Assembly: GCA_022072165.1 (NCBI GenBank) | Contig: JAJVIF010000001.1 | Location: forward strand, 833,353 to 897,352 | Source: a bacterium | Lineage (GTDB): Bacteria > JAJVIF01 | Reading direction: 5' to 3' | Length of the DNA stretch: 64,000 nt | Shown here: positions 8,209-17,659 of the stretch, one piece after another | Layout: every line of letters starts with the position of its first letter | How positions within the stretch are numbered: position 1 is the first letter of the stretch | Position numbers and translations under genes: made by a program | The notes under the pieces: generated by a model | The model's input: only the letters and a program-made list of their open reading frames with translations | Database searches by the model: none | What the model was told of the DNA's origin: nothing

Positions 8209-9906
8209 ATGACCCTGTCTCCTGCCGCAGGCTCCGCGCTTGCCGACGTCCTCCTCCCCCAGGTCGAGGGGAAGGACCTGCTGCTGCCGCATCGGTTCGT
8301 GAAGTCGTGGCTGCAGCATGGACCGCGGACCGCCATCATTGATGGCAGTCGGGGCGATACCCCGTTCAGCTACCAGAACTTCGCGCTGGGGACCCACCTG
8401 TTCGCGAGCTGGCTGACTCACAACACCGACATGTCGGCGCAGAACTACGCCATTCTGCTCCCTTCGGGGATGGGATTTGCGACCGCCTTCTTCGCCTGCC
8501 AACTGCTGGGCAAGACCGTGGTGCCGCTGAACTATGCCCTTTCCCCCCGGGAAGTGCTCGACATCGTGAAGGATGCCGAAGCGACCACGGTCATCTCCTT
8601 CGAGCCCGACGCCAATGACCGGGCCTCGAACGCCATTTTTGGGCAGACGCTGGAGTTTCTGAACGATGAAATCCTGGCGCTGACCCCCGTCCTGATAAAT
8701 CATCACCATGTCCAGGGACGCATCCGGCATGAGGAGCCCTGGACACAAATGCCGGACATCACTCCCGATGATCTGGCGGTCCTGCTGTATACGTCCGGGT
8801 CCACTGGAAAGCCCAAGGGGGTCATGCAGACGCACCGGAATCTGGTCACCAATGCTGATGCTGCAGCGGAGCTGCTGAAGGCGGGCGAAGATGATGTTCT
8901 CTTCAGCGCGTTGCCGACCTTCCACTCCTTCGCCCTGACCGCCGGGATGCTCTTCCCCCTGCTGCATGGCCTGACTGCCTTCATGGAACCCCGGTTTATG
9001 CCCCGCTCGGTCCTGAGCCGGCTGGGCCCCAACAAGACCACCATTCATCTGGGGGTCCCGAGCATGTACAAAGCGTTCCTCGGCGTCTCCCGCATGAAGC
9101 CCTCCGAGGCCTTTGCTGGTGTCCGGTACTGCATCTCCGGTGGCGCTCCCATGCCGCCAGAGATCGCAGGAGGCTTCCGGCAGATCTACGGCAAGGACAT
9201 CCATGAAGGCTACGGCTGCACCGAAACCAGTCCGGTGATCTCCCTGAATCCGCTGGACCAGCCCAACCGACTGAGTTCTGTCGGACGGCCAATTCCTGGC
9301 GTAACCGTGGAGATCCGCGATGCCAACGGCCAGGCAGTCCCGCAGGGGGAAACCGGCGAAATCTGGGTGACCGGCCCGAACGTGACGCTCGGGTACTACA
9401 AGAAGCCCGAAGAAACCGCGCAGGTCTTTCACGATGGCTGGTACAACACGCAGGACATGGGGATGATCGACCAGGATGGCTATGTGTTCATCCTTGGGCG
9501 GACCAAGCACATGATCATCGTGGGTGGCGAGAACGTCTACCCCGCCGAGGTGGAAGCAGCGGTCATCAAAGTCCCGGAAGTCCAGGATGTCGCGGTGACT
9601 GGCGCTCCGGATGAAACCCGCGGCGAGATCGTCCACGCCTACGTTGTTCCGGCCGCTGGCTGGACTGGCGATGCCGCGCACATGGAATCGACCATCCGGG
9701 AGTTTCTGTCACACAATAACCTGCTGGGGTCGTACAAGATTCCGCACAAGGTGACGTTGCTGGAGCAGATCCCGTTGCTCCCGACAGGAAAGCCCGACCT
9801 TCCGGCCCTGCGCGGTGAGCGGCAGATGATCACCAATGTGGCAGTCCTGCAGGCGCAGGCCGCTGCAATTCGGGCTGACATGGAAGCCGCAGCGCAGGAG
9901 GGCTAG
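8209..9906 (+). CDS. AMP-forming acyl-CoA ligase (long-chain fatty acid type)
   Basis: 565 aa from the ATG at 8209, with AAAGGATGG upstream. GTG 8188 and ATG 8197 are in-frame alternatives. ANL superfamily: a fatty acid is activated with ATP to an acyl-adenylate and then joined to CoA. Motifs in order are LYTSGSTGKPKGVMQTH (P-loop-like A3), GGAPMPPEI, GYGCTETSP (A5), TQDMGMIDQDGYVFILGR (A7/A8 hinge), IIVGGENVYPAEVE, and LPTGKPD with the catalytic lysine. Substrate specificity cannot be read. A TAGAAT hexamer at 8136-8141 could be its -10. Its TAG stop overlaps the stop of the convergent lipoprotein gene in a CTAG palindrome. Confidence 0.88.
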   Translation: MTLSPAAGSALADVLLPQVEGKDLLLPHRFVKSWLQHGPRTAIIDGSRGDTPFSYQNFALGTHLFASWLTHNTDMSAQNYAILLPSGMGFATAFFACQLLGKTVVPLNYALSPREVLDIVKDAEATTVISFEPDANDRASNAIFGQTLEFLNDEILALTPVLINHHHVQGRIRHEEPWTQMPDITPDDLAVLLYTSGSTGKPKGVMQTHRNLVTNADAAAELLKAGEDDVLFSALPTFHSFALTAGMLFPLLHGLTAFMEPRFMPRSVLSRLGPNKTTIHLGVPSMYKAFLGVSRMKPSEAFAGVRYCISGGAPMPPEIAGGFRQIYGKDIHEGYGCTETSPVISLNPLDQPNRLSSVGRPIPGVTVEIRDANGQAVPQGETGEIWVTGPNVTLGYYKKPEETAQVFHDGWYNTQDMGMIDQDGYVFILGRTKHMIIVGGENVYPAEVEAAVIKVPEVQDVAVTGAPDETRGEIVHAYVVPAAGWTGDAAHMESTIREFLSHNNLLGSYKIPHKVTLLEQIPLLPTGKPDLPALRGERQMITNVAVLQAQAAAIRADMEAAAQEG

Positions 9907-12497
9907 TAGACCGCGCTGAAGAGGTCGGAGTCGTACCCCGGTCCAGGGTCCATGTCCCGTTCCCAGACCACCACGACTTCCCGCGTGACGGGATTGAACA
10001 CGGCTGCGGGTTCATTGTGATCGACGCCGCTCTCTTCGCTGATCACTTCGTACAGGCTGTCACCAATCTGCGCCGCACTGGCATCGTAGGGAAAGCGCTT
10101 GGCCAGGATGCGTCGGTTGGTGACGCCCTGCTGGAAGATGTTTTCCCAGACGAGAGTCACTTCGCTGGTGAGCGGGTCGAGGCAGACCTGCCCAAAGAAG
10201 TTGTACTGCGGCAGGTTCCCGATCCGGGCATGACTCCATGATTGGGCGGTCGCATCCCAGCGGAGGTAGTAGGCCAGCGCACCACCACCGGAGGGATTGT
10301 CGAAGTACGCGCCGATCAGGTCATCGCCCGGTCCCGGCTGCAGCATGAAGCAGAGGTGCGGACCATCCGGCATCCCGATGGGCTGTCGTGCTGGCCAGGA
10401 GGTCGCTCCGGCCGCCTTACGGAGCCAGAGTCCCTGACGGCTGAGACCTGAGCCATCCATGTAGACCACGAAGCACTCGCCGTCGCTGACCGCCGCACCC
10501 ATAAAGGAATGGAAACCGGTCGTGCCCCGGTCATCCGCCAGAATCGGCGCGCTCCAGGTGCCCGCCGCCGGTCGCTCAACACTGAAGAGGTCCATGCCCG
10601 AAGTTTCCAGGATCAGATACTGGTAGCCAGTCGCGAGATCCTGCACCAGACGGCAATAGGAAAAGGACCCGCCTCCCGGAGCGGGCAGATCGCTGACGCT
10701 GACCACCGTTTCAGGCAGGCTGAGTGTCCGGGTTCCCAGATCGAATGTGCGGTACTCCATGATGTTCGCTGTCGGACCGGCGGGATACGCCAGCTGCAGG
10801 ATGTTGCCTTCCTGGGCGACTCCGGGCATCCGGGGGACCTGCAGGTCAGTGGTGGAATACGCTTCTGCAGCACAAGCCGATCCCAAGTGCCCGACCAGGA
10901 CGCTTCCTGAAGGACTCCGAAAAAGGACATGCGCTCCCCCGGTCTCATCAATGAAGACCCGGCGATCAGTCTGTCCTGCCTGCTGCTCCAGCGACTCATT
11001 GCCAGCTGAGAGGGTGAGATTCCGTACATCGCGCCAACCGGGAAGTACCACTGTCAGCGGCAACGTCTCGATATCCGACTGCTGGCTCTCATCGGTGACC
11101 CGCAGCGCCACCATCGCGGCTCCGCTGCCGGGATAGAGATGCTGGGTCCGACGGCCAATCCCCTCGACATCAAACTGGAGCCCGTCGTAGTCAAAGTCCC
11201 ACTCGTAGATCAGGTCTTCCGGAGCGGTCAGGTCATCGCTGGATCCCGTGCCATCGAAGACATAGAGCTTGCTCGCCACCAGCACCTGGGTGCTGCAGGG
11301 CTCGCTGATCACAGCGCTCGGTGGGTTACTGACTTCCTGGATCGTGACAGCGAAAACTTGCCAGGTGCTGTAGTCCGACTGGGCAAAGGGAGTCTGGAGA
11401 TCATCCTGAATCCCGGTCCCGCTGGTCGCGGCATCCTGGATGCGCACCAGCCCCCAGTAGGTCCCTGCCCCCGCAGCGGAGTCGTTGGAGATGGTCGCCT
11501 GGGCGATAAGCGGCGCAGGATCCTTCCCGGTGCCGCTCATGGGCCCGAGGGAGCCGGTGAAGTCCAGTCCCGGCACGAAGACGGTCCCGCCGGTGACATC
11601 CGTGCCGATACCAGCACCATGCCCCCAGTCCCAGACCCGGACTTCGTAGGTCGCACTACTCCCCAGAACTCCCGGAGTCAGCTCATTGGAAAGCTCAGTG
11701 ACCTCGACACGCCAGGGGGCTTGCCCCGCAAAATCGGGCAGGGTGTAGACCGGGGTCTGACGAGTCCGGAAGGTCGCAGACTGGCCATAGTCCGCGGTGA
11801 GATAGAGCCGGACTCCCAGCGAAGCGGTGGCAGAACCCAGCTCGAACTCGATCTCGGACTCATGGGTCGAGCCAGCGGCAAAGACATTCCAGCCAGCGGG
11901 GTTCGTGAATTCAAACGCGGGGGTGCTGGTATCCCGGGAGAAAATCACATACGGCAGCAGGGTGTCGGACGTGCCCGCGTGCCCGGTCCAGAGCGGGGAG
12001 TAGCCATCGGCATTCGTCACAATCCCCGGAGCGAGTCGCTGCGTCCCCAACTGCTGCGAAGCCGAGACCTCCACATGCGCCTTGAGATTGAACGCATGGA
12101 GGTCGGGGCGAAAGGCCGGCTGGAACGGGTGCCGGGTCTCAAAGCGGACCCGGACTCGGGTCGGCGAAATCAGCTCCAGCCCCCGGACCGCGAAGCAGTC
12201 GCACACATCCCCCTTGAGCGCTCCGGTGAGTCCTACTTCGTGATAGCGGTCGCCAATCGCCATGCTGGTGCGCAAGGGGCTGACGGTCGCCACTGGCAGC
12301 CCGGCATCATCGATCGCCAACTGGAGGTCATAAGCTCCAAGCGGCAACTCCGGGCGCGCGAACTGTGGTGTCTGGTCCTGTACGACCGCAGGCGTCACAG
12401 CGGAGGGATTCGTGGATTGCTGACATCCATGAAGAACAAGTCCCAGTACCAGCAGGCTGCTGCTGGTGAGGCATAGCGACAGGGCGTCGAGGCGCAT
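9903..12497 (-). CDS. large secreted lipoprotein, N-module + PKD domain + sialidase-like C-module
   Basis: 864 aa from the ATG at 12497, with AAGGAGGG 7 nt upstream. Lipobox VLHGC (Cys25). The N-module has a CxC (Cys99, Cys101), HPFQ at 123-126, PDLHAFN, NADGYS, WNVFAAGSTHE and YTLPDFAG, and ends near residue 390 with VFAVTI. A PKD domain follows (YEWDFDYDG, then ALRVTD). The rest has repeated blocks suggesting a beta-propeller (FVVYMDGSG, LVWENIF, VVVWERD). Its closest relative is the 14102-16696 gene, which has the same length. It lies 58 nt after the M18 aminopeptidase gene and probably shares its transcript. Function unknown. Confidence 0.85.
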   Translation of the reverse strand: MRLDALSLCLTSSSLLVLGLVLHGCQQSTNPSAVTPAVVQDQTPQFARPELPLGAYDLQLAIDDAGLPVATVSPLRTSMAIGDRYHEVGLTGALKGDVCDCFAVRGLELISPTRVRVRFETRHPFQPAFRPDLHAFNLKAHVEVSASQQLGTQRLAPGIVTNADGYSPLWTGHAGTSDTLLPYVIFSRDTSTPAFEFTNPAGWNVFAAGSTHESEIEFELGSATASLGVRLYLTADYGQSATFRTRQTPVYTLPDFAGQAPWRVEVTELSNELTPGVLGSSATYEVRVWDWGHGAGIGTDVTGGTVFVPGLDFTGSLGPMSGTGKDPAPLIAQATISNDSAAGAGTYWGLVRIQDAATSGTGIQDDLQTPFAQSDYSTWQVFAVTIQEVSNPPSAVISEPCSTQVLVASKLYVFDGTGSSDDLTAPEDLIYEWDFDYDGLQFDVEGIGRRTQHLYPGSGAAMVALRVTDESQQSDIETLPLTVVLPGWRDVRNLTLSAGNESLEQQAGQTDRRVFIDETGGAHVLFRSPSGSVLVGHLGSACAAEAYSTTDLQVPRMPGVAQEGNILQLAYPAGPTANIMEYRTFDLGTRTLSLPETVVSVSDLPAPGGGSFSYCRLVQDLATGYQYLILETSGMDLFSVERPAAGTWSAPILADDRGTTGFHSFMGAAVSDGECFVVYMDGSGLSRQGLWLRKAAGATSWPARQPIGMPDGPHLCFMLQPGPGDDLIGAYFDNPSGGGALAYYLRWDATAQSWSHARIGNLPQYNFFGQVCLDPLTSEVTLVWENIFQQGVTNRRILAKRFPYDASAAQIGDSLYEVISEESGVDHNEPAAVFNPVTREVVVVWERDMDPGPGYDSDLFSAVY

Positions 12498-12555
12498 CGC
12501 GCCCTCCTTGTGAAAGTGCTCCGGATGCTTGGATGCGGTCAGGACACTGATTATT

Positions 12556-14028
12556 TTAGTCCCGCTTGTCTGGCGGCGTGACCTGACGCACGAACTGCGT
12601 GAAGAGTTGATAACCCGCATAGAGATCCTCGACGCTAATCACTTCATAGGGGGCGTGCAGTGACAGAACCGGCACCCCGATGTCGATGACCTCCATCCCT
12701 TCCTGGCTCATGAAGCCGCCGATGGTGCCGCCCCCGCCGGCTCCGTTCCGACCCAGCGGTGCTGCCTGCCACGCGAGACCAGCGTTGTTCCACGATGCTG
12801 CCAGCGCGGCAAAAAAGGCCGGATTGGGGTCCCGACCAGCTCCCCACTTCAGGACTGCCGGACCATCCCCCAGACGAATCGCGTTTCCGGACTCCCAGAC
12901 TCCCGGGAAGATGGGATTCACCGCCGGAGGGGTATCCGCCGACAGCACCCAGGAGCGCCGGAGGGTCGAGCGCAGGAGGTTGTCGCCAAAGCTGCCGGCA
13001 GTCCGGGAATCGGCCTCCAAGAGCCGGGCGATCACACTGTTCAGAAACGTTGACGCCGCCCCGGTATTGTTGATACTCCCTACTTCTTCCTGTCCGACGA
13101 GATAGGCCATGGCGGTCCTCGGCGGAGGAGCAGACAACTCCAGCAGGGCACGGAGGGCGGGATAGCTGTTCGCCCGGTCATCGTGACCATAGCCCGCCAG
13201 CATCGACTCATCGAAGCCGACATAGCGCGAGGGCATCGATGGCGTGAGGTGAAACTGCCCGGTCACCAGATCCGTGACCGTGATGGTCTTGTTCGCCAGC
13301 AGGGGCGCAAGCATCGCCAGGAGCTCATCCTCCGGGACTTCCGGCAACTCAGATACAGGCTGGTCCTTCGCGTTCCAGGGAGGAGACTTCCGTGTCACCA
13401 TGCCGATGATCGGATCTGTTTCCTCCGCACCAATGACATCGCCGGACGTCCGGCCCGCGTAGTCCCGTCCCAAATGGGGCTCAAGGTCCGGAATGAGGAG
13501 TATGGGCTCGCCGGGGTCATCGCCAATGATGACGTGGTGGCTTGCCCCCGCCGCATCGACCCAGTTGCAGTGCAGTTGGAGCGGGATGTTGACCCACTGA
13601 TAACGCTTGATGCCCCCGAACGCATAGGTCTGAAGCTGGTAAAAGCCCTCACTGGTGAAAACCGGATGCGCTTTGAGATCGAGCCGCGGGGAGTCGGTGT
13701 GACCCGCCAGCAGGTTGATCCCATCAGCGACTGGGGCGTCCCCGATCACTGCCAGGATGATGGCCCGGTCGTGATTCCGGATATAGACCCGGTCTCCCGG
13801 CTGGAGTTTGACGTCCTGTGGCAGTGCATTGAGATCGCGGAAGCCGGCTTTCTTTGCCAGCCGCTCTGATTCCAGGGTGAACTCCACTTCGGTACGGCAG
13901 GAGTCCAGCATTCTGAGGTAGGCATCGGCGAACTGGCGCGCCTCCTTGCTGACTGGTGCAGCCATGGCTGGCACAACATTCAGAAAGGTCAGCAACATGG
14001 TGCAGGGAAAAAGCGCACGTGACGCCAT
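12556..14028 (-). CDS. M18-family aminopeptidase with a signal peptide
   Basis: 490 aa from the ATG at 14028 (GGGAG upstream). The mature part matches M18 aspartyl/general aminopeptidases, which use two metal ions to remove N-terminal residues. Marks in order are AGHTDSPRL (metal His), GAEETDP, GYGHDDRANS (bridging Asp), GQEEVGS (catalytic and metal Glu), a LSADTPP segment, GRNGAGGGGTIG and SLHAPYEV (metal His). Unusually for M18, the N-terminus looks like a cleavable signal peptide (hydrophobic stretch, then PAMAAPVS). It sits between two large lipoprotein genes on the same strand, so an envelope peptide-processing role is plausible but inferred. Confidence 0.85.
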   Translation of the reverse strand: MASRALFPCTMLLTFLNVVPAMAAPVSKEARQFADAYLRMLDSCRTEVEFTLESERLAKKAGFRDLNALPQDVKLQPGDRVYIRNHDRAIILAVIGDAPVADGINLLAGHTDSPRLDLKAHPVFTSEGFYQLQTYAFGGIKRYQWVNIPLQLHCNWVDAAGASHHVIIGDDPGEPILLIPDLEPHLGRDYAGRTSGDVIGAEETDPIIGMVTRKSPPWNAKDQPVSELPEVPEDELLAMLAPLLANKTITVTDLVTGQFHLTPSMPSRYVGFDESMLAGYGHDDRANSYPALRALLELSAPPPRTAMAYLVGQEEVGSINNTGAASTFLNSVIARLLEADSRTAGSFGDNLLRSTLRRSWVLSADTPPAVNPIFPGVWESGNAIRLGDGPAVLKWGAGRDPNPAFFAALAASWNNAGLAWQAAPLGRNGAGGGGTIGGFMSQEGMEVIDIGVPVLSLHAPYEVISVEDLYAGYQLFTQFVRQVTPPDKRD

Positions 14029-14101
14029 CGATGGCTCCCGGGTGGTCGGAATACGGGGACTGAAGAGAGAGCGTAGCAAAGGATGGAGCGCTCGCAGCCT
14101 G

Positions 14102-16696
14102 CTAACGGGTCGCCAGCTGGACTCGCCAGACCTGATTCGCTGGAGGCAGGGAGGAGTCGTAGGCGATCCAGGCAGCAGCGAGCAGATCGGACCCGGCAGC
14201 CACTCCGATCTGCGGATCGACGAGCCAGTCTGTGGTCAGGTCCTGGACAATCTCGATGCTGCCACTGCCGATCTCCCCCGCCGGGGCATCGTAGGCAAAG
14301 GCTTTGCTTACCAGCCGATGGCGTTCCTCCCCTTCCGGCTGGTGGACCCACAGGGCTGTCACCTGCCCGGCATCGTTCACCACGCAACGGGGATCCCAGC
14401 CAGCTCCGGACAGGTTGCCCAGCGGGGTCTGCGTCCAATCGGGCGTAAATGGGTCGAACCGGACGTATTGCAGCGCAGGGGCAGCAAGCACCCCGAGGAG
14501 GCCGCTGTCGGGGGCGCTCCGGAGCACCAGGTCCGTCGCGCTCCCGAGGGGCAGGTCGGTCGCTGCTGGTTCTTCGAAGGCTCCGACTCCAAAGCTGGAG
14601 CGGGCGTACCAGAGTTCCCGCTGCTGCAGACTGGTCCCGCCCTCCGGCAGGTCAGCCCAGGCGCAGATCACGCTACCGGCGGACATCGCGAGCGCCAGCT
14701 CTGCCGTGTTTTCCGGAAGAGACCCGTCACGACTGGCAACAAAGAACGGCACGCTCCAGACCCCCTGTGGATTTTTCTCAGCGGCCCAGATCTCGGATTC
14801 CGCAGTGGTCCCATTCCGGAGCGCTGCCGCAGCCATCAGATTGCCGGTGGACGGGTCGATGACCAGCGCCCGGTCGGTGATAAGACTTCCAGCGAGCAGG
14901 GTGCCGGACTCGAACACGGTCGCGACATCCTGCAGGCTCGGCGCCGTGAGATTGATCCGTGCTGATCGCAGCAACGTGGGACTCTCCTGGTACAGCACAT
15001 ATGCCTCTCCATCGCGGACCACGACATCCGGCAGGACCGGGAGATCCAGGGGGAGGCTGAACGGTACAGGAGGACAGGCGCTGCCAGGATGGAGCAACCT
15101 GGTCTGCACTGCTGGTGGGGGCAGCGGACGAGTCAGCAGCCAGGGGGAAGCATCTGGCGCGAAGAAGAGGCTATCTGCCACCATCGACGCCTCGGACAGC
15201 AGGAGGGGCTGCCCGGTCAGGCTATAGAGCGTGGCAGAGTCCGACCAGCCAGGATCCCTTACGACGAGGTCGATGGTGAGCAGGACCCGGTTGAAGTCGG
15301 AGTCAGTCACGGCGAGGGCCAGGGTCTTGGGGCCGCTGGTTTGGTACTGCCAGACTGTCGTTTTACCGCTGGCGCCCGGCAGGAACTTTCCGCCGTTGTA
15401 GTCCGGATCCCATTCATAGGTCAAATCATCTGGCGCATCTTCCGGATCAGTCGTCCCGGTGGCATCAAACACCACCTCCCGATCCACCACCAGCGGGACC
15501 GCGAAGCAGGGACGTGCGATCACCGGGACCGGCGGCTCCCCTACTGGCGGAGCTTCCCCGACTTCCACGGGAAAGAGCTGCCAGGTGGAGTACTCCGAAA
15601 TGGTGAACGGCGTGACCAGATCATCCTGCAGTGCCATCCCTTCCTCGCTCGCTGTCCGGACTTCGACAAAGCCCCAGAAAATGCCCTCCCCCACGCCGTA
15701 GTAGTTCGACACGCCGAACGAGGTGGTGAGCGGGGTCGGCTCGAGCCCGGTGCCCGTGAAAGTCGCGAGTTCCAGATCGGGCTGGAGGTCTGGCACGGCA
15801 ACCCGGACCGGCCGCAGGACATCCCGATTCAGACCTGCCCCTTCGGTCCAGTGGTAGATCTGCAGGCGGTACTCCGCCTGGGTCTCCGGAGCTCCCGCAC
15901 CAAGGTCAGAGCTGAGGAGGGTCGTGGCGATGCGCCAGGGGGCTTTTCCCGCAAAGTCAGGCAGGGTGTACACCGGCGTTTGTCGTGTGCTGAGAGTCGC
16001 CGATTGTCCGAAGTCTGCGGTGAGATAGAGTTGGAGGCTCAGGCTGTTGCCAATCTCCGGGATTTTCACCCTGAGTGTCCCCTGATGAGTAGAGCCTGCA
16101 GCAAAGACATTCCAGCCGGCTGGCGCTGCTGGGTCAAAGGGCCCATGGGACAGGTCCGGGGAGAGGACCAGGTAGGGCAAAAGGTCGATCCAGCCTGCAG
16201 ACTGGGTCGCCCATAGACGCGAGTACCCATCGGCGTTCAGCAGGCGTCCGGGGTCTGCGCTGTAGATGCCAAGGAATCCGGTGCTGGGGGATTCCAGGTG
16301 CACTTTGATGTTAAACGCATGCAAATCAGGACGTTGCTCAATCGGGAATGGGTGCTTCGCCTGCAGATCGAGTTCCAGGGCGTCAGGCTCAGAACGACGG
16401 ACTCCCAGAACGCCGAAAGCGCCAGCGAAGGTCCGCGTCAGCGTGTCAGTCAGCCCGACTTCATGAAAGCTGTCACCGACCGCCGCTCCCGACAGGTCGG
16501 GTTGCCAGTGCCAGTCGCCCGCTGCATCTGCCACCAGGGTCCCGGCCAGATGCGCCAGGAGTGGCGCGGTCGCCAGTCGTTCCTCGGAGCCCTGCACACC
16601 GGTCGGAGAAGTTGGGGCTGGTGCACTCGGCTGACACCCACCCAACACCCCTCCCACACTGACCAATGCCAGTAGTGCCAGCAATCCCTGCTGCAT
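14102..16696 (-). CDS. large secreted lipoprotein, paralogue of 9903-12497
   Basis: 864 aa from the ATG at 16696 with AGGAGG 7 nt upstream. Lipobox VLGGC (Cys21). The N-module shows AVGDSFHEVGLT, HPFP at 115-118, PDLHAFNIK, NADGYS, WNVFAAGSTH and YTLPDFAG. It lacks the Cys pair of its paralogue. It ends near residue 375 with LFPVEV. A PKD-like domain (TYEWDPDYNGG, then LALAVTDSD) and a C-terminal repeated beta-strand module follow. It is the first gene of a likely three-gene unit with the aminopeptidase (gap 73 nt) and the second lipoprotein. A TACAGT hexamer at 16735-16740 (minus strand) may be its -10. Function unknown. Confidence 0.85.
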   Translation of the reverse strand: MQQGLLALLALVSVGGVLGGCQPSAPAPTSPTGVQGSEERLATAPLLAHLAGTLVADAAGDWHWQPDLSGAAVGDSFHEVGLTDTLTRTFAGAFGVLGVRRSEPDALELDLQAKHPFPIEQRPDLHAFNIKVHLESPSTGFLGIYSADPGRLLNADGYSRLWATQSAGWIDLLPYLVLSPDLSHGPFDPAAPAGWNVFAAGSTHQGTLRVKIPEIGNSLSLQLYLTADFGQSATLSTRQTPVYTLPDFAGKAPWRIATTLLSSDLGAGAPETQAEYRLQIYHWTEGAGLNRDVLRPVRVAVPDLQPDLELATFTGTGLEPTPLTTSFGVSNYYGVGEGIFWGFVEVRTASEEGMALQDDLVTPFTISEYSTWQLFPVEVGEAPPVGEPPVPVIARPCFAVPLVVDREVVFDATGTTDPEDAPDDLTYEWDPDYNGGKFLPGASGKTTVWQYQTSGPKTLALAVTDSDFNRVLLTIDLVVRDPGWSDSATLYSLTGQPLLLSEASMVADSLFFAPDASPWLLTRPLPPPAVQTRLLHPGSACPPVPFSLPLDLPVLPDVVVRDGEAYVLYQESPTLLRSARINLTAPSLQDVATVFESGTLLAGSLITDRALVIDPSTGNLMAAAALRNGTTAESEIWAAEKNPQGVWSVPFFVASRDGSLPENTAELALAMSAGSVICAWADLPEGGTSLQQRELWYARSSFGVGAFEEPAATDLPLGSATDLVLRSAPDSGLLGVLAAPALQYVRFDPFTPDWTQTPLGNLSGAGWDPRCVVNDAGQVTALWVHQPEGEERHRLVSKAFAYDAPAGEIGSGSIEIVQDLTTDWLVDPQIGVAAGSDLLAAAWIAYDSSLPPANQVWRVQLATR

Positions 16697-16743
16697 GGAA
16701 CGTCCTCCTGATGACCGACTGGGGCCAGAGGACCACTGTAGGG

Positions 16744-16772
16744 GTGAGACCGACAAAATCTATGAGTAAGAT
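16744..16772 (+). promoter_or_regulatory. promoter for mqnD, probably leaderless
   Basis: GTGAGA (16744-16749, 4 of 6 matches to TTGACA), a 17-bp spacer and TAAGAT (16767-16772). The ATG at 16779 follows after only 6 nt, so transcription should begin at or next to the start codon. Confidence 0.45.
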
Positions 16773-16778
16773 GCTCCC

Positions 16779-17633
16779 ATGTTCTCCACAACGACCAGTC
16801 CCATCGTCATCGCCCACTCACCGGACTCCGACGACGCGTTCATGCACTATGCCCTGACTGCAGGACGCCTCTCCACGGGGGAGCGGCACTACACGCACCT
16901 GCTCCAGGACATCGAGACCCTCAATCAGTGGGCCTTCGAGGGGCGACACCCAGTCACTGCTATCTCGATTCATGCGTATGCCTATTTGCAGGACAAGTAT
17001 GCGCTGCTCTCCTCCGGGGCCAGCATGGGGGATGGCTACGGCCCCCGCCTGATCGCCCAACAGCCTCTTTCTCCAGCAGAACTCCAGGCGTCCGGACAGC
17101 CCATCGCGATCCCCGGTCGCCTCACAAGCGCCCATCTGGCGCTGAAGCTCTGGTATCCGGGGGTGCAGGTGGTAGAGATGCCTTTCGACGAAATCCTTCC
17201 GGCAGTAGTACGGGGCGAGATCGGAGCCGGGGTCATCATCCATGAGGGGCAACTCACCTATGGGCAGGAAGGCGCGCACCTGGTTCTTGACTTCGGAGTC
17301 TGGTGGGGCGAAGAAACTGATGGTCTGCCCCTTCCGCTGGGTGGCAACGCGATTCGCAAGGACCTGGGAGCCGAACAGATGCGCCTGATCGCGGCGGACC
17401 TGAAGGCGAGCATTCAGTGGGCGCTGGAGCATCGGGAAGAAGCCCTCGCCCACGCCCTGCAGTATGGCCGGGGACTCACGCATGAACAGGCCGATGAGTT
17501 TGTCGGTATGTATGTCAACGAACTGACAGTCGACTACGGGGAACGGGGACGGAAAGCGGTCCGGCTCTTCCTGGACCGGGCCTATGACGCCGGCGCGATC
17601 CCGCATCGGGTGACCGTCGAGTTCGTCGATTAA
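16779..17633 (+). CDS. mqnD: 1,4-dihydroxy-6-naphthoate synthase of the futalosine menaquinone pathway
   Basis: 284 aa. Converts cyclic de-hypoxanthine futalosine to 1,4-dihydroxy-6-naphthoate. The N-terminal HSPDSDDAFMHYAL block is typical of MqnD. Also visible are IDETL-like IETLNQWAF, AISIHAYAYL, GYGPRLIA, IAIPGRLTSAHLAL, GVIIHEGQLTYG and PLPLGGNAIRKD. The fold is that of a periplasmic-binding protein used as an enzyme. It stands apart from other mqn genes in the window. The product would be the quinone for the complex I encoded at 27-45 kb (inference). Confidence 0.9.
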   Translation: MFSTTTSPIVIAHSPDSDDAFMHYALTAGRLSTGERHYTHLLQDIETLNQWAFEGRHPVTAISIHAYAYLQDKYALLSSGASMGDGYGPRLIAQQPLSPAELQASGQPIAIPGRLTSAHLALKLWYPGVQVVEMPFDEILPAVVRGEIGAGVIIHEGQLTYGQEGAHLVLDFGVWWGEETDGLPLPLGGNAIRKDLGAEQMRLIAADLKASIQWALEHREEALAHALQYGRGLTHEQADEFVGMYVNELTVDYGERGRKAVRLFLDRAYDAGAIPHRVTVEFVD

Positions 17634-17644
17634 TTCTGCTTCGG

Positions 17645-17650
17645 TACAAT
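17645..17650 (+). promoter_or_regulatory. -10 box before the TPR gene
   Basis: TACAAT lies 9 nt before the ATG at 17660, just after the mqnD stop. No clear -35 is seen. It belongs to the group of -10 boxes set very close to start codons in this window. Confidence 0.4.
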
Positions 17651-17659
17651 AGTGCCGCG

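Noticed and set aside
8167-9681. 504-codon open frame on the minus strand opposite the acyl-CoA ligase
   Set aside because: It has no family motif and the opposite strand carries all ANL-family motifs. The frame is open only because of high GC and codon bias.
11139-12476. 445-codon plus-strand frame opposite a large lipoprotein
   Set aside because: Low-complexity Gly/Arg/Asp composition typical of a shadow frame. The minus strand has a lipobox, PKD motif and strong ribosome-binding site.
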